Virus record (IMG/VR): IMGVR_UViG_3300012003_000219
Span: 1 to 25,229 of that record
Reading direction: 5' to 3' (one strand)
Source of the DNA: a virus
Length of the DNA: 25,229 bases
Under the pieces are notes generated by a model that searched no databases, was not told the origin of the DNA, and was given only the letters and a program-made list of their open reading frames with translations. A program made the translations under genes and the position numbers. How positions within the stretch are numbered: position 1 is the stretch's first letter; every line of letters begins with the position of its first letter. This document shows, one piece after another, positions 1 to 6,232 of this stretch.

Positions 1-83
1 TAGCTCCAGCCGACAGGGAACGAGCCGGTTAGCAGCGTCGGCGAAGTCTGTAGGTCGGTGTGTGTTTCGGCGGCTATCTGCAT
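1..83 (-). CDS. Start of a virion-operon gene, cut by the window edge
   Basis: An ATG at 81-83 on the minus strand opens a frame that stays open to the left edge (27 codons, beginning MQIAAETHTDLQTSPTLLTG). It is too short for the usual ORF length cut-offs. The position fits the next gene of the capsid operon after the 115-residue gene at 913-1260, with the plus-strand endonuclease cassette lying between them. No clear Shine-Dalgarno precedes it. The product is not recognisable from 27 residues; a head-tail connector or head-completion protein would be usual at this place, which is inference from gene order only. Confidence 0.5.
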   Translation of the reverse strand, partial: MQIAAETHTDLQTSPTLLTGSFPVGWS

Positions 84-103
84 GGTCTAGGTATCGCTGG
101 AAC

Positions 104-124
104 GTCCGCCTTGGCAGGTACAAT
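104..124 (+). promoter_or_regulatory. Cassette promoter A (GTCCG-N10-TACAAT)
   Basis: GTCCG at 104-108, ten bases, then TACAAT at 119-124. The same spacing recurs before seven other genes in the window. A 15-nt string ending in the -10 box (111-125) is identical to that of the minus-strand cassette at 20994-21008. Predicted transcription start is near 131, about 64 nt before the first usable start codon. No good -35 TTGACA is present, so the GTCCG block centred near -25 may be the upstream contact. Confidence 0.6.
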
Positions 125-130
125 GGCAGC

Positions 131-194
131 AATAGAAAGTCCCCGCGAGCTTGCGACTCCGGGGACGTGGCTCGACCTAACTAGGAGGTCTCGC
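131..194 (+). ncRNA. Structured 5' leader RNA of HNH cassette A
   Basis: Hairpin 1: GUCCCCG (139-145) pairs with CGGGGAC (160-166); after an unpaired C146, GAG (147-149) pairs with CUC (157-159), leaving a 7-nt loop. Hairpin 2: GACCU (174-178) pairs with AGGUC (186-190), which buries part of the AGGAGG Shine-Dalgarno at 183-188. The same two-hairpin layout precedes three minus-strand HNH genes, with compensatory base changes in stem 1. I know of no catalogued family that it matches. It is far shorter than HEARO/omega RNAs. A cis-acting translation control element is the simplest reading. Confidence 0.65.
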
Positions 195-233
195 GTGGAG
201 GATTGTACGGAACGGGACGGGGGAATAAACTGA
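195..233 (+). CDS. 12-codon leader ORF overlapping HNH A (TGATG)
   Basis: AGGAGG at 183-188 is correctly spaced (6 nt) for a GTG at 195, which opens a 12-codon frame ending in TGA at 231-233. That TGA shares its A with the ATG of the endonuclease (TGATG), the classical termination-reinitiation arrangement. The first 14 nt (GTGGAGGATTGTAC) resemble the start of the HNH gene at 16010 (ATGGCGGATCGTAC, 11 of 14 identical). The ORF therefore looks like a truncated N-terminus of that other HNH family left behind in front of a different nuclease. It could alternatively be an untranslated relic. Confidence 0.45.
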   Translation: MEDCTERDGGIN

Positions 234-1012
234 TGCCTGGTCGTACCGCCGCCGATCAAGATCAGATCCGCGAGACATATGAGCGCACGGGGTCCGGGCG
301 CGAAACGGCTCGCGTTCTTGGATTGCATGAGAACACCGTGTATGCCGCCCTCCGTCGTATGCGGGGCAAGTGCCTAAACTGTGCATCGGACGCCGCTGCG
401 GGGCGCAAGTGCTGCGAGCGCTGTCTTGAGATCCAACGCGAGCGTGTCAAGGAGAGGCGCGCAGACCAGAAGAAGAAGGGACTGTGCGTGTCCTGCGACG
501 AGCGCGTGGAGTGGCCCTCCCGCACCCTTTGTGCCGTGCACCGCGCGAAGGCTGTCGAGACAAACCGTCAGTACGAGACACACGCGCGTTCTCAGAGAGT
601 TGGGACGCACCAAGGAAAACCGAATAGCCGACAGCGGCTGCGCTCGATTCGCAGTCGGTACGGACAGGGCGGACTCGATGCATGGGAGCGAGACGGAGCG
701 CGCTGCGTCATTTGCGACGCTTCTTACGAGGAAGCAACTATCACGATTCACCACAAGGACCTCACCAAGACGAACCATGCCGTTGAGAACTTGGTCTGTC
801 TTTGCTTCGACTGCCATCAACTGGTCCACGGCCTTTTGCGAAGCCGCGCGCCGCATAGCGTGCTCCCGTGGATCGAGGCTAATTGCCCGGAAGCCCGCGA
901 GCGGGCCAGATGTCAGCGAGAGCCGTGGGTTGCGGAGATGTCAAGCCCGGTAGTAGCAGCCGTGCTCCCACCATCGGTGGTGGTGACGGCGAACACAAGT
1001 CCGAGGTTGTAG
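233..1012 (+). CDS. HNH endonuclease with N-terminal helix-turn-helix
   Basis: Probable homing-type DNA endonuclease. The start is set at ATG 233 (preceded by GGGGGA and coupled to the upstream mini-ORF); a TTG at 203 is also in frame. An N-terminal helix-turn-helix (residues ~5-45: ETYERTGSGRETARVLGLHE) is followed by two Cys clusters (CLNC...CERC; CVSC...CAVH). The HNH core near residues 155-200 has CVIC, the HH of ITIHHKD, ENLVCLC and CHQLVH. The last ~33 codons run antisense into the 3' end of the capsid-operon gene at 913-1260, so the C-terminus may be fortuitous. It faces against the virion operon and carries its own promoter and leader, as expected of an inserted mobile cassette. Its protein is not homologous to the three minus-strand HNH proteins that share its leader. 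Confidence 0.8.
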   Translation: MPGRTAADQDQIRETYERTGSGRETARVLGLHENTVYAALRRMRGKCLNCASDAAAGRKCCERCLEIQRERVKERRADQKKKGLCVSCDERVEWPSRTLCAVHRAKAVETNRQYETHARSQRVGTHQGKPNSRQRLRSIRSRYGQGGLDAWERDGARCVICDASYEEATITIHHKDLTKTNHAVENLVCLCFDCHQLVHGLLRSRAPHSVLPWIEANCPEARERARCQREPWVAEMSSPVVAAVLPPSVVVTANTSPRL

Positions 1013-1260
1013 CCGTATCCGATGTCGTCAATGTGGCGCTGGGCGGATGCCGCAACCTCGAAGGACAGCACCGGAACGGTCGTGCCGAGCGTAACACTGG
1101 CGTTGCTTGCAGCATCGAAAACCTGGAGCCATCCGACCGCAGCGTCCAGGTTGAGGATCTCTAGCGTGCGGAGTACGCCGTTGCCGGATGCAACGTTTCC
1201 GCCCGCGACGAGTCCTTTGAGTGCGGCGTTACGGTAGGGGAGACTTCCCGCTCCGGTCAT
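913..1260 (-). CDS. Virion-operon protein, 115 aa (head or tail associated)
   Basis: The product begins MTGAGSLPYRNAALKG and is rich in Gly, Ala, Thr and Val. Segments such as LGTTVPVLSFEVAASAQ and GLVFAVTTTDGGSTAA are typical of small beta-rich phage virion proteins encoded downstream of the capsid gene. I recognise the type but cannot give a precise function. The ATGA overlap with the upstream gene (stop at 1257) puts it in the capsid operon. Its 3' 100 nt overlap the convergent endonuclease gene ending at 1012. Confidence 0.7.
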   Translation of the reverse strand: MTGAGSLPYRNAALKGLVAGGNVASGNGVLRTLEILNLDAAVGWLQVFDAASNASVTLGTTVPVLSFEVAASAQRHIDDIGYGYNLGLVFAVTTTDGGSTAATTGLDISATHGSR

Positions 1261-1511
1261 GCCGCCACAACCTCACGCTTCTTACGTGCGACGGGTTTCT
1301 TTGCGGCGAACCGCGCCTCGTATTCGGCAAGCACCGCCTCGTACTCGTCGGTGTCATAGACGATTACCTTGTCGGTGTCGATGAGCGCGTCCAGGCCACG
1401 CCAATCCCACGACGCGACAACAGCCGGGTCGAGTAGTTCACCTGTCGGCACGATGCGCCGCCCACCGTCATTGTCAACGGTGAGCGGCGCGTTCGTAACG
1501 TAGAGCCTCAT
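1257..1511 (-). CDS. Small capsid-operon protein, 84 aa
   Basis: Sits 5 nt after the major capsid stop and overlaps the next gene by ATGA. The N-terminal half resembles a small beta domain (MRLYVTNAPLTVDNDGG). The C-terminal half is acidic, then strongly basic and Ala-rich (FAAKKPVARKKREVVAA). Genes of this size just after a capsid gene often encode head-completion or neck proteins. No specific family is recognisable, so this is a positional guess. Confidence 0.65.
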   Translation of the reverse strand: MRLYVTNAPLTVDNDGGRRIVPTGELLDPAVVASWDWRGLDALIDTDKVIVYDTDEYEAVLAEYEARFAAKKPVARKKREVVAA

Positions 1512-1516
1512 CGAAC

Positions 1517-2533
1517 CTACGAGGTCGCGGCGCTGAAGTATGCACCGAGCGTGGGGGCTACGACATGGGCGTCCATCGTGATCTGGCCCTCGACGCGCAT
1601 CGTCGGGTTGCCATCGGTGCCAATGCCGAGTTCCGGCATCGGGATCTGATGGATGCGCGCCTCGTAGCCGCCGATCGGCGTCCAGACGAACGTGTACCCG
1701 GCAGACGGGCGCATGATGCCAGGGTTGGGCTCCGAGTAGCAGAGCAGCGCGTCCGTATTCGTCGCAACGAAGCTGAACGAGTCCGTGGCACCTTCATGTG
1801 CGGTGTTGTAGACCGCCGAGGCAACCAGCACCTCGAAGCCTCCGCCACCGTCCGCAGCCTGCGGAGCATCCGGGGGCGCGATCACCGAACCGATCAGACC
1901 CGGTGTAATCACCGACCCGGCCGTCGTGTACTTGAAGCGCTGGAGGAACTCGTCGTTATTGGCGAGACCCTTGTACGCATTCGTGCCGAGCACCAACTTG
2001 TTCGGCCACTTGCCGGTCATCTGCTTGATCTTGAACGACTGCGTCTGGATGTCCTCGATGGGGGTCGAGGATGCCGCATCCCACTTCGTGGTCGGCGTGA
2101 TGTCTCCGCCCGTGGTGGAACCCGTCCAGGTAGACGTGGTGAAGAACTTCGACGCCCACTGAACCTCGCGACGGATCGCGAGTACCTGCGTAACCCACAG
2201 GGTTGCGTCGCGGTCAGCGTCGAGCGGCACATCAGACTGTTCCCGGATCTGCGGGTCAACGTCCTGGTGGTGTGCCCAAACGTCGCAGTAGTACGAGCCG
2301 GTCGTCAGGTTGTACCCGCCGCCCGACGACTCGGAGCCGGGGCCGCGCAGGGTGGCGACATCGCGGAAGAAGTCACCCTGGTTATAGATGAAGTACTTGT
2401 TGGACTGCTTCTGAACCGGGATGACGGGGAACACCTTCGGGGCGATGTAGTCGTTCGCCGACTGAAGGTATGCGACGCTGATGTTCGTCAGCGCAACATC
2501 GATATGGACCTGGCCTGAATAGGGCTGAGGCAT
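1517..2533 (-). CDS. Major capsid protein (HK97-like)
   Basis: 338 residues, of usual length for a non-fused HK97-fold capsid subunit. The N-terminus MPQPYSGQVHIDVALTNISV and the segment DYIAPKVFPVIPVQKQSNKY match the conserved opening of a widespread phage capsid family (IAP-KVFPV-PV-KQS-KYF). The C-terminus, with EGQITMDAHVVAPTLGAYF, is also typical. A Shine-Dalgarno AGGA lies 7 nt before the ATG. The gene follows the decoration protein and precedes small head genes, the standard order scaffold-decoration-capsid. The protein assembles the icosahedral shell and may be an acceptor for the sugar-modifying enzymes in the right half of the window, which is inference. Confidence 0.9.
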   Translation of the reverse strand: MPQPYSGQVHIDVALTNISVAYLQSANDYIAPKVFPVIPVQKQSNKYFIYNQGDFFRDVATLRGPGSESSGGGYNLTTGSYYCDVWAHHQDVDPQIREQSDVPLDADRDATLWVTQVLAIRREVQWASKFFTTSTWTGSTTGGDITPTTKWDAASSTPIEDIQTQSFKIKQMTGKWPNKLVLGTNAYKGLANNDEFLQRFKYTTAGSVITPGLIGSVIAPPDAPQAADGGGGFEVLVASAVYNTAHEGATDSFSFVATNTDALLCYSEPNPGIMRPSAGYTFVWTPIGGYEARIHQIPMPELGIGTDGNPTMRVEGQITMDAHVVAPTLGAYFSAATS

Positions 2534-2557
2534 GTTGTTTTCCTAGTCCTTTCTGGC

Positions 2558-2965
2558 CTAGTTGGTGATGCCGGAGTGGGTGAGCAGAACCGCGAACTTG
2601 TCGCCCGCGACTGCGGACTGAAGGGCGATCCCGACGGTGTAGGAACCTGCGAGCTTTTCCGGCGTTCCTGCGGTGACGCTGGCGACGGTCGCCTTGACCG
2701 CCTTACCGGATGCGTCCGATGCAACCTTGTCGTTCACGGTGACCGTTCCACCCGCGACGACCTTCGTGATGCCGAAGCAACGGACGGTGCCCTCGCGAGT
2801 TGCGGCAGACGGGGCATCCTGGAGAACACCGAGCACGGACACGTTCGCCCCCGCGACTGCAAGCTGCGAGGAGCCGTTCAAGCTGACGAACAGGTGCTGG
2901 TCGGCCGAAAGATCGCCCGAGGCCGGGAACGAAAAGTCCTGGCCTGTGTTGACTGAGTAGGCCAT
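2558..2965 (-). CDS. Head decoration protein
   Basis: 135-residue beta-rich protein of the DUF2190/decoration type: an early FPASGDLSADQHLFVSLNG, a central GVLQDAPSAATREGTVRCFG and VVAGGTVTVNDKVASDASGK. Proteins of this kind bind the outside of the shell at capsomer junctions and stabilise it. The ATG shares its A with the TAA of the scaffold gene (TAATG), and the gene lies immediately before the capsid gene, the classical scaffold-decoration-capsid order. The function is assigned from family resemblance plus position. Confidence 0.75.
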   Translation of the reverse strand: MAYSVNTGQDFSFPASGDLSADQHLFVSLNGSSQLAVAGANVSVLGVLQDAPSAATREGTVRCFGITKVVAGGTVTVNDKVASDASGKAVKATVASVTAGTPEKLAGSYTVGIALQSAVAGDKFAVLLTHSGITN

Positions 2966-4098
2966 TAGCCCTGCTCCTTCTTCATGTCGTCGTACAGGGT
3001 CGGGTTGTCATCGAGCGCCTTCGCGATGGCCTGCGACTTCGTGAGCTTGCTGTCGCCCTTGCGGATCTCATCGGCTGCGGCTTCGAGGCGCGACTCTGCG
3101 TCACCCTTGCCGGTGCCCTGGCCTGCACGACCGGCCTCCTTAAAGAGGTCGCCCGCCTTGACCTGCTCGTCGGCAGCCTTCAGAACCTCGTCCAGCTTCG
3201 CGGCGGTCCCCTCGGGGAGTGCGCCGTCCCGCTCGGCGTTGGCGATCGACTTCAGCACGGGGCCGAACTCGTAGTCGCGGGTCTCGCGAACGTCGCGCTC
3301 TTCCTTGGCGATCTTCTCGGCGTTCTCAGCCTTCGTCGCCTGCTCTTCGGCCTTCTTGACAAGCTCGGCCTTCTCGTCTTCCTGAGCCTTTAGGATCAAC
3401 TCGAATGCGGGGCGCTGTTCATCGGGCACAGCGGACAGGTCCCACGAGCCGTCTTCCTTGCGAACCGGCACCGTTGCGGTGTCCGTCATGTCCGTTTCCT
3501 CCTTGTTGACTTTCCATTCGTCCGGGAGCTGGTCTTCAGCGCCTAGGGCTTTGGCGCGCTTCTTGATGTGCGCCTGAATCTCTGCGTGCGGTGCTTTGCC
3601 ACGACCGACCGCGTGGATGGCGTTCTTGAGGTCGGCCACGTTCTCGATCGGGTATGAGCCGTTCGAGAGGGCCGCGCCGTTCGTGACTAGGGTCTTGCGC
3701 TGGTCGGCGGTGAACGTGCGCTTGATGACGGACTCGTAGGCTTTCGCGAGTTCTTCGTCCTCGTTGTCCTTGTCGTCGGACGTTCCCTCGGTGCCGTTCG
3801 CGTTCTCTTCGTCCTCGTCGGCCTGTGCGGGCGTGATCGCCTTCAGCACGTCGGCGGGGATCGCCTCAACGAGCCGGGCATAGGCGGATGCGGCAAGCAG
3901 GACTTCCTCGTCGCCGCCTGCCTTCTTGACACGCTCCAGGAGTGCGTCCTCACCCTCGGCAGGCTCATCGAGAATCTTGGCAATCGTCTCGTCAAACTCG
4001 ACTTCGCCGGACTTCGCAAGCAGAAAACGACGCCTGTTCGCGCCGCGATGCACCAGAGAAACCTCTCCGGGCTGAATGTCGTGGAGCTTGCGAGCCAT
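2965..4098 (-). CDS. Scaffold-type head protein with a nested internal start
   Basis: 377 residues in two parts. The N-terminal ~200 residues begin MARKLHDIQPGEVSLVHRGA, contain an acidic linker, then a module with FTADQRKTLVTNGAAL and HIKKRAKALGAEDQLPDEW that recurs in phage head proteins. The C-terminal ~174 residues are highly charged and Ala/Glu/Lys-rich (predicted coiled coil), as in capsid scaffolds. They have their own strong ribosome binding site and in-frame ATG at 3489, so a shorter protein of 174 residues is probably also made. The gene is just upstream of the decoration and capsid genes. Its 5' side faces the divergent AAA+ cassette. Confidence 0.75.
   Translation of the reverse strand: MARKLHDIQPGEVSLVHRGANRRRFLLAKSGEVEFDETIAKILDEPAEGEDALLERVKKAGGDEEVLLAASAYARLVEAIPADVLKAITPAQADEDEENANGTEGTSDDKDNEDEELAKAYESVIKRTFTADQRKTLVTNGAALSNGSYPIENVADLKNAIHAVGRGKAPHAEIQAHIKKRAKALGAEDQLPDEWKVNKEETDMTDTATVPVRKEDGSWDLSAVPDEQRPAFELILKAQEDEKAELVKKAEEQATKAENAEKIAKEERDVRETRDYEFGPVLKSIANAERDGALPEGTAAKLDEVLKAADEQVKAGDLFKEAGRAGQGTGKGDAESRLEAAADEIRKGDSKLTKSQAIAKALDDNPTLYDDMKKEQG
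3487..3504 (-). promoter_or_regulatory. Internal ribosome binding site and start codon in the scaffold gene
   Basis: On the minus strand AAGGAGG (3504-3498) lies 8 nt before an in-frame ATG at 3489-3487. This is the strongest Shine-Dalgarno in the capsid operon, and it falls exactly at the boundary between the globular N-terminal part and the coiled-coil scaffold part. Translation from here gives a 174-residue protein (MTDTATVPVRKEDGSW...). The layout parallels the nested lambda C/Nu3 genes. Confidence 0.7.
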
Positions 4099-4148
4099 CC
4101 GAACGGGCGTTATCGGAAGGGTGGTTCAGGCTTTCGGGCTTGCGCTAC

Positions 4149-4169
4149 GTCCGGGGTGTCATGTAGGCT
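4149..4169 (+). promoter_or_regulatory. Leaderless cassette promoter E (GTCCG-N10-TAGGCT)
   Basis: GTCCG 4149-4153 with the wider block GTCCGGGGTG shared with the promoters at 8731 and 12085. After ten bases comes TAGGCT 4164-4169, then exactly six bases to the ATG at 4176. A -10 box 6 nt from the start codon puts +1 at or next to the A of ATG, so the mRNA is probably leaderless. Further upstream, GCGTTATCGG (4107-4116), GGTTCAGGC (4123-4131) and GCTTGC (4138-4143) also recur in front of the HNH gene at 12112. Confidence 0.65.
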
Positions 4170-4175
4170 GCCTCT

Positions 4176-5252
4176 ATGACAGGTTGGATATCTCCCGCGT
4201 GGGGCATTGATGCTCCCCTGAACAGTGCCGTGTTTCTCGACAGGGTTGCCGAGCGCGGATTGTCGTTCGTTCACTCAGCGTCATGGTCAACCGGCATAGA
4301 GGGACCACCGGATTTGGACGGAACGATCCTCACGTTGACCGACGAGCGCACGTCACAGACCGTGATTGAGCGCGAAGACTGGATCGCATCGGCAGCACTT
4401 GAGGATGGGAAAGTGCGTATCAAGGTCGGCGCGGCCAGTATCGAAGCGCGCGACGAGTGCGTGGCTGAACTACTCGGTGTATTTCCTCGTTCGGAGCCAA
4501 GCACTGACTCGGTGCCGGTTTCTTTCTGGACATACAGCCCGCATGGGCCGCGCACCGTGTCGCGCCAGATTGCGGTCGCACCGTGGGAGGCGGTCGAGGG
4601 GAACTACCCGACTGAAACGCGACGCCTGCTTGCGGAGATGATGGACGAGAGTTTCCGCCCGTCACACGGAGGACAGCTAGTTCTATGGCAGGGCGAGCCG
4701 GGGACTGGCAAGACGCACGCCCTTCGCGCGCTGGCCTGGGAATGGCGCAAGTGGGGGAGCCTGCACTACATCGTGGACCCGGACCGCATGTTCGGCGACC
4801 ACGCCGACTACCTGATCGACGTGCTGCTACATGAGGAATACATCTACTCCGACGACGATGGCGGCAGTAAGCCATCAACGAAGTGGCGCGTGCTCGTGCT
4901 TGAAGATACGGGCGAACTTCTCGCCGCTGACGCGAAGGAGAAGACCGGGCAGGCTTTGTCTCGACTCCTTAACACTGTGGACGGGATGATCGGACAGGGC
5001 TTGAAGATCCTCGTTCTCGTAACGACGAATGACGAGCTGAAGAAACTCCATCCTGCCGTCGCGCGTCCGGGTCGCTGCGCTATGCAAATCACGTTCGCGG
5101 AGTTCCACTCCGAGGATGCACACGAATGGGCGACGGAGCGCGGACTGGAAGACTGGATTCCTAACTCGTCGCAGACACTCGCTGAGTTGTATGCCGTCGC
5201 GGATGGTTACGCGCGGAAGCCCGCCGAGCGCCTAGTCGGCTTCGCCAACTAG
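4176..5252 (+). CDS. AAA+ ATPase with N-terminal accessory domain
   Basis: 358 residues. Walker A GEPGTGKT at 173-180, Walker B VLVLED at 239-244, sensor-1-like TTND at 283-286 and an arginine-finger region HPAVARPGRC at 292-301 define a complete AAA+ core. The first ~160 residues form a non-enzymatic domain like those of DUF5925-type actinobacterial/phage AAA proteins; I am not certain of the family name. The gene is transcribed against the virion operon from a leaderless promoter and ends 9 nt short of the convergent repeat-protein gene. It therefore looks like a self-contained moron. It has no nuclease domain, although it shares its promoter type with endonuclease cassettes. A role in remodelling phage or host complexes is possible, but the target is unknown. 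Confidence 0.85.
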   Translation: MTGWISPAWGIDAPLNSAVFLDRVAERGLSFVHSASWSTGIEGPPDLDGTILTLTDERTSQTVIEREDWIASAALEDGKVRIKVGAASIEARDECVAELLGVFPRSEPSTDSVPVSFWTYSPHGPRTVSRQIAVAPWEAVEGNYPTETRRLLAEMMDESFRPSHGGQLVLWQGEPGTGKTHALRALAWEWRKWGSLHYIVDPDRMFGDHADYLIDVLLHEEYIYSDDDGGSKPSTKWRVLVLEDTGELLAADAKEKTGQALSRLLNTVDGMIGQGLKILVLVTTNDELKKLHPAVARPGRCAMQITFAEFHSEDAHEWATERGLEDWIPNSSQTLAELYAVADGYARKPAERLVGFAN

Positions 5253-5261
5253 CCCCCACGC

Positions 5262-6209
5262 CTAAAGCATCCCCATAATCCGCAAAACCTCCTGAGCCTC
5301 CCCGTCATCCTCAACCTGCACAGCCTGTACGTGTTCCTTAACGGGTGTAGCCGTTCCGAGAGGTACGGCCCGTCCTCTATGCACCATCCGTTGTGACTGA
5401 GCGCGAAGTCTTGCGAGTGTGGAGGGGCTGACCTTGCGGCGACCGGAGGATGAGCCGCCACCGCCGTCCTGTTTCTTCGGGCGACTGGTGGGAGTTGCGT
5501 AGAGCGACGAGGTTCCGCTGAGCGTCAGAGTCCACCCCGTAACGAGACCCGTGCCTGTCACTTGACCTGGGCCGGTTAGGAGAGGGTCGCCTATGTAGCG
5601 AATGAAGCCGGGCTGGGCCGCGAGGGTGGACGTTCCAGCTAGGGAGACTGTGATGCTCACCAGCGGGTCGAGGTTGGGCGCGAGCGAACCCGTCCCGGCG
5701 AGTGTGGGCGAGATTGACCGGATGACCCCGCCGCCAGTGGTGACCGACCCCGAGAGAGTCGATGTTCCTGCGAGTGATGCGGTGATGCGTGCATACGGCG
5801 TGACCGTTGCGGCCAGTGAGGAAGTTCCGGCCAGCGTGACGGTGAACCGATGGTAGGGGGTGATCGTGGCCGTCAGCGAGGATGCGCCCGAGAGCGCCAC
5901 GGGAATCCGTTGGTAAGGCGTCACGGCTGCCGTTAGCGAACCCGTCCCGGCCAGCGCCACCGTGACCGCCTTCGTGACGGGTGCCTTCGTGACGGCAGCC
6001 GTAAGACCCGACGTACCGGCTAGGGCAACGGTGAAGCGTTGCAGCGGTACGACGGTCGTGGAGAGCGTCGAGGTTCCCGCCAGGGGGACGGAGAGCCGAT
6101 GTAGAGGCGTTACCGTCGCCGTAAGAGAGGACGTGCCCGCGAGCGTCGGCGCTACCGCCTTCGTGGACGACGACGCCGCCTCCCACAGCGAGCGGAGCGC
6201 AAGCAGCAC
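5262..6209 (-). CDS. Virion-operon protein with ten LAGTSSL repeats
   Basis: 315 residues starting at GTG 6209, six nt after AAGGGG. Residues 23-242 consist of ten imperfect repeats of a ~20-residue unit with consensus LAGTSSLTATVTPYxRxTV, rich in Ser/Thr and predicted to form short beta strands. The remainder (243-315) is a Gly/Ser linker followed by a charged tail (SPSTLARLRAQSQRMVHRG). Repeat architecture and position among head genes suggest a virion surface or fibre component. The regularly spaced Thr/Ser pairs would make plausible O-glycosylation acceptors for the operon's glycosyltransferases, which is inference. No enzymatic motif is seen. Confidence 0.75.
   Translation of the reverse strand: MLLALRSLWEAASSSTKAVAPTLAGTSSLTATVTPLHRLSVPLAGTSTLSTTVVPLQRFTVALAGTSGLTAAVTKAPVTKAVTVALAGTGSLTAAVTPYQRIPVALSGASSLTATITPYHRFTVTLAGTSSLAATVTPYARITASLAGTSTLSGSVTTGGGVIRSISPTLAGTGSLAPNLDPLVSITVSLAGTSTLAAQPGFIRYIGDPLLTGPGQVTGTGLVTGWTLTLSGTSSLYATPTSRPKKQDGGGGSSSGRRKVSPSTLARLRAQSQRMVHRGRAVPLGTATPVKEHVQAVQVEDDGEAQEVLRIMGML
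5484..6143 (-). repeat. Ten tandem ~60-bp coding repeats (LAGTSSL units)
   Basis: Codons 23-242 of the gene at 5262-6209. Units begin at residues 23, 43, 63, 86, 106, 126, 146, 170, 190 and 230. Seven are 20 residues long; unit 3 has 3 extra residues, unit 7 has 4, and unit 9 carries a 20-residue insertion. L-(A/S)-G-(T/A)-(S/G)-x-L is kept in all ten. At DNA level the units have diverged, so the repeat is old or under selection for protein rather than DNA identity. Confidence 0.8.
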
Positions 6210-6232
6210 GGGCTACCCCTTGGGGCGCACGG

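Noticed and set aside
131-194. Leader RNA as HEARO/omega RNA of an IscB-type system
   Set aside because: The leader is about 60 nt, and the neighbouring proteins have HNH but no RuvC or bridge-helix signature, so an RNA-guided IscB is not supported.
1565-2518. 317-codon plus-strand ORF antisense to the capsid gene
   Set aside because: Arg/Val-rich frame of the type that GC-rich coding DNA gives on the opposite strand; no motif, promoter or ribosome binding site, while the capsid assignment is strong.
5377-6186. 269-codon second minus-strand frame in the repeat gene
   Set aside because: Shadow frame of the LAGTSSL repeats, His/Arg/Gly-rich with no start signal; the frame with regular repeats and a ribosome binding site is preferred.
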